This document shows positions 5,156 to 5,215 of a stretch of DNA of 5,215 nucleotides, in pieces. Where the stretch lies: contig CACZSB010000210.1 in NCBI GenBank assembly GCA_902783765.1, forward strand, positions 1 to 5,215. The letters are read 5' to 3'. Under the pieces are notes generated by a model. The model was not told the DNA's origin and did no database searches. It saw nothing but the letters and a program-made list of their open reading frames with translations. The translations under genes and the position numbers were made by a program. Position 1 is the first letter of the stretch. Every line of letters starts with the position of its first letter. Source of the stretch: an uncultured Lachnospiraceae bacterium. GTDB taxonomy: Bacteria > Bacillota > Clostridia > Lachnospirales > Lachnospiraceae.

Positions 5156-5207
5156 CACGCGGGCGTGACGAAAACTTTTCTCATCCGTTTTAAGGGAATC
5201 GAAAAGT
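5156..5207. other. Right-edge non-coding stretch with two inverted repeats
   Basis: CACGC-GG-GCGTG (5156-5167) is a perfect 5-bp inverted repeat. ACTTTTC (5174-5180) and GAAAAGT (5201-5207) form 7-bp arms around 20 bases. I see no coding region, tRNA or convincing promoter between 5105 and 5215. The stretch is probably the upstream or downstream region of a gene beyond the window. Confidence 0.3.
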
Positions 5208-5215
5208 ATTGTCAG

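Overview
The window looks like a piece of chromosome from a Firmicute, probably one of the Clostridia, with intermediate G+C. The evidence is: GGAGG-type ribosome binding sites, sigma-A style promoters (TTGACA-17-TAnnnT), an elongator tRNA-Met and a tRNA-Thr of the Firmicutes type, a DgkB/YegS-type lipid kinase, and a zinc-ribbon/one-TM/beta-propeller protein of a kind common in Clostridia. No species is assigned. There are no insertion sequences, phage genes, CRISPR arrays or clear signs of transfer.

Layout. Bases 1-730 (minus) hold the N-terminal 243 residues of a PLP-dependent threonine aldolase family enzyme whose 3' end lies beyond the window. Divergent from it, at 927-1550 (plus), is an orphan response regulator with a CitB/DcuR-like winged-helix output domain. 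Each gene of this pair has its own promoter in the 196-bp gap. A perfect bidirectional terminator at 1580-1608 ends both the regulator and the oppositely oriented tRNA-Lys(CTT), 1610-1682 (minus). From 1808, a TTGTAT-17-TATAAT promoter drives a 533-residue membrane protein (1900-3501, plus) made of a zinc ribbon, a five-copy acidic heptad repeat, one transmembrane helix and a beta-propeller-like outer domain. It converges on a DAGK-catalytic-domain lipid kinase (3539-4462, minus), with a 10-bp GC-rich hairpin at the junction. Just upstream of the kinase is tRNA-Met(CAT), 4491-4564 (minus), with a strong promoter; the kinase itself has no evident promoter and may be transcribed by readthrough. 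A conserved-looking 91-residue unknown protein follows at 4651-4926 (minus). Divergent from it is tRNA-Thr(CGT), 5027-5099 (plus), with a TTGACA-17-TACAAT promoter. The last 110 bases contain no gene I can support.

How the genes work together. They do not form an obvious pathway. The region reads as small independent housekeeping units punctuated by three single tRNA genes. The points most worth a second look are the architecture of the zinc-ribbon/propeller protein, the tRNA-Met/lipid-kinase arrangement, the three tRNAs lacking encoded CCA (two of them running directly into T-tracts), and the orphan regulator with no kinase beside it. I see no convincing evidence for a new multi-gene system.
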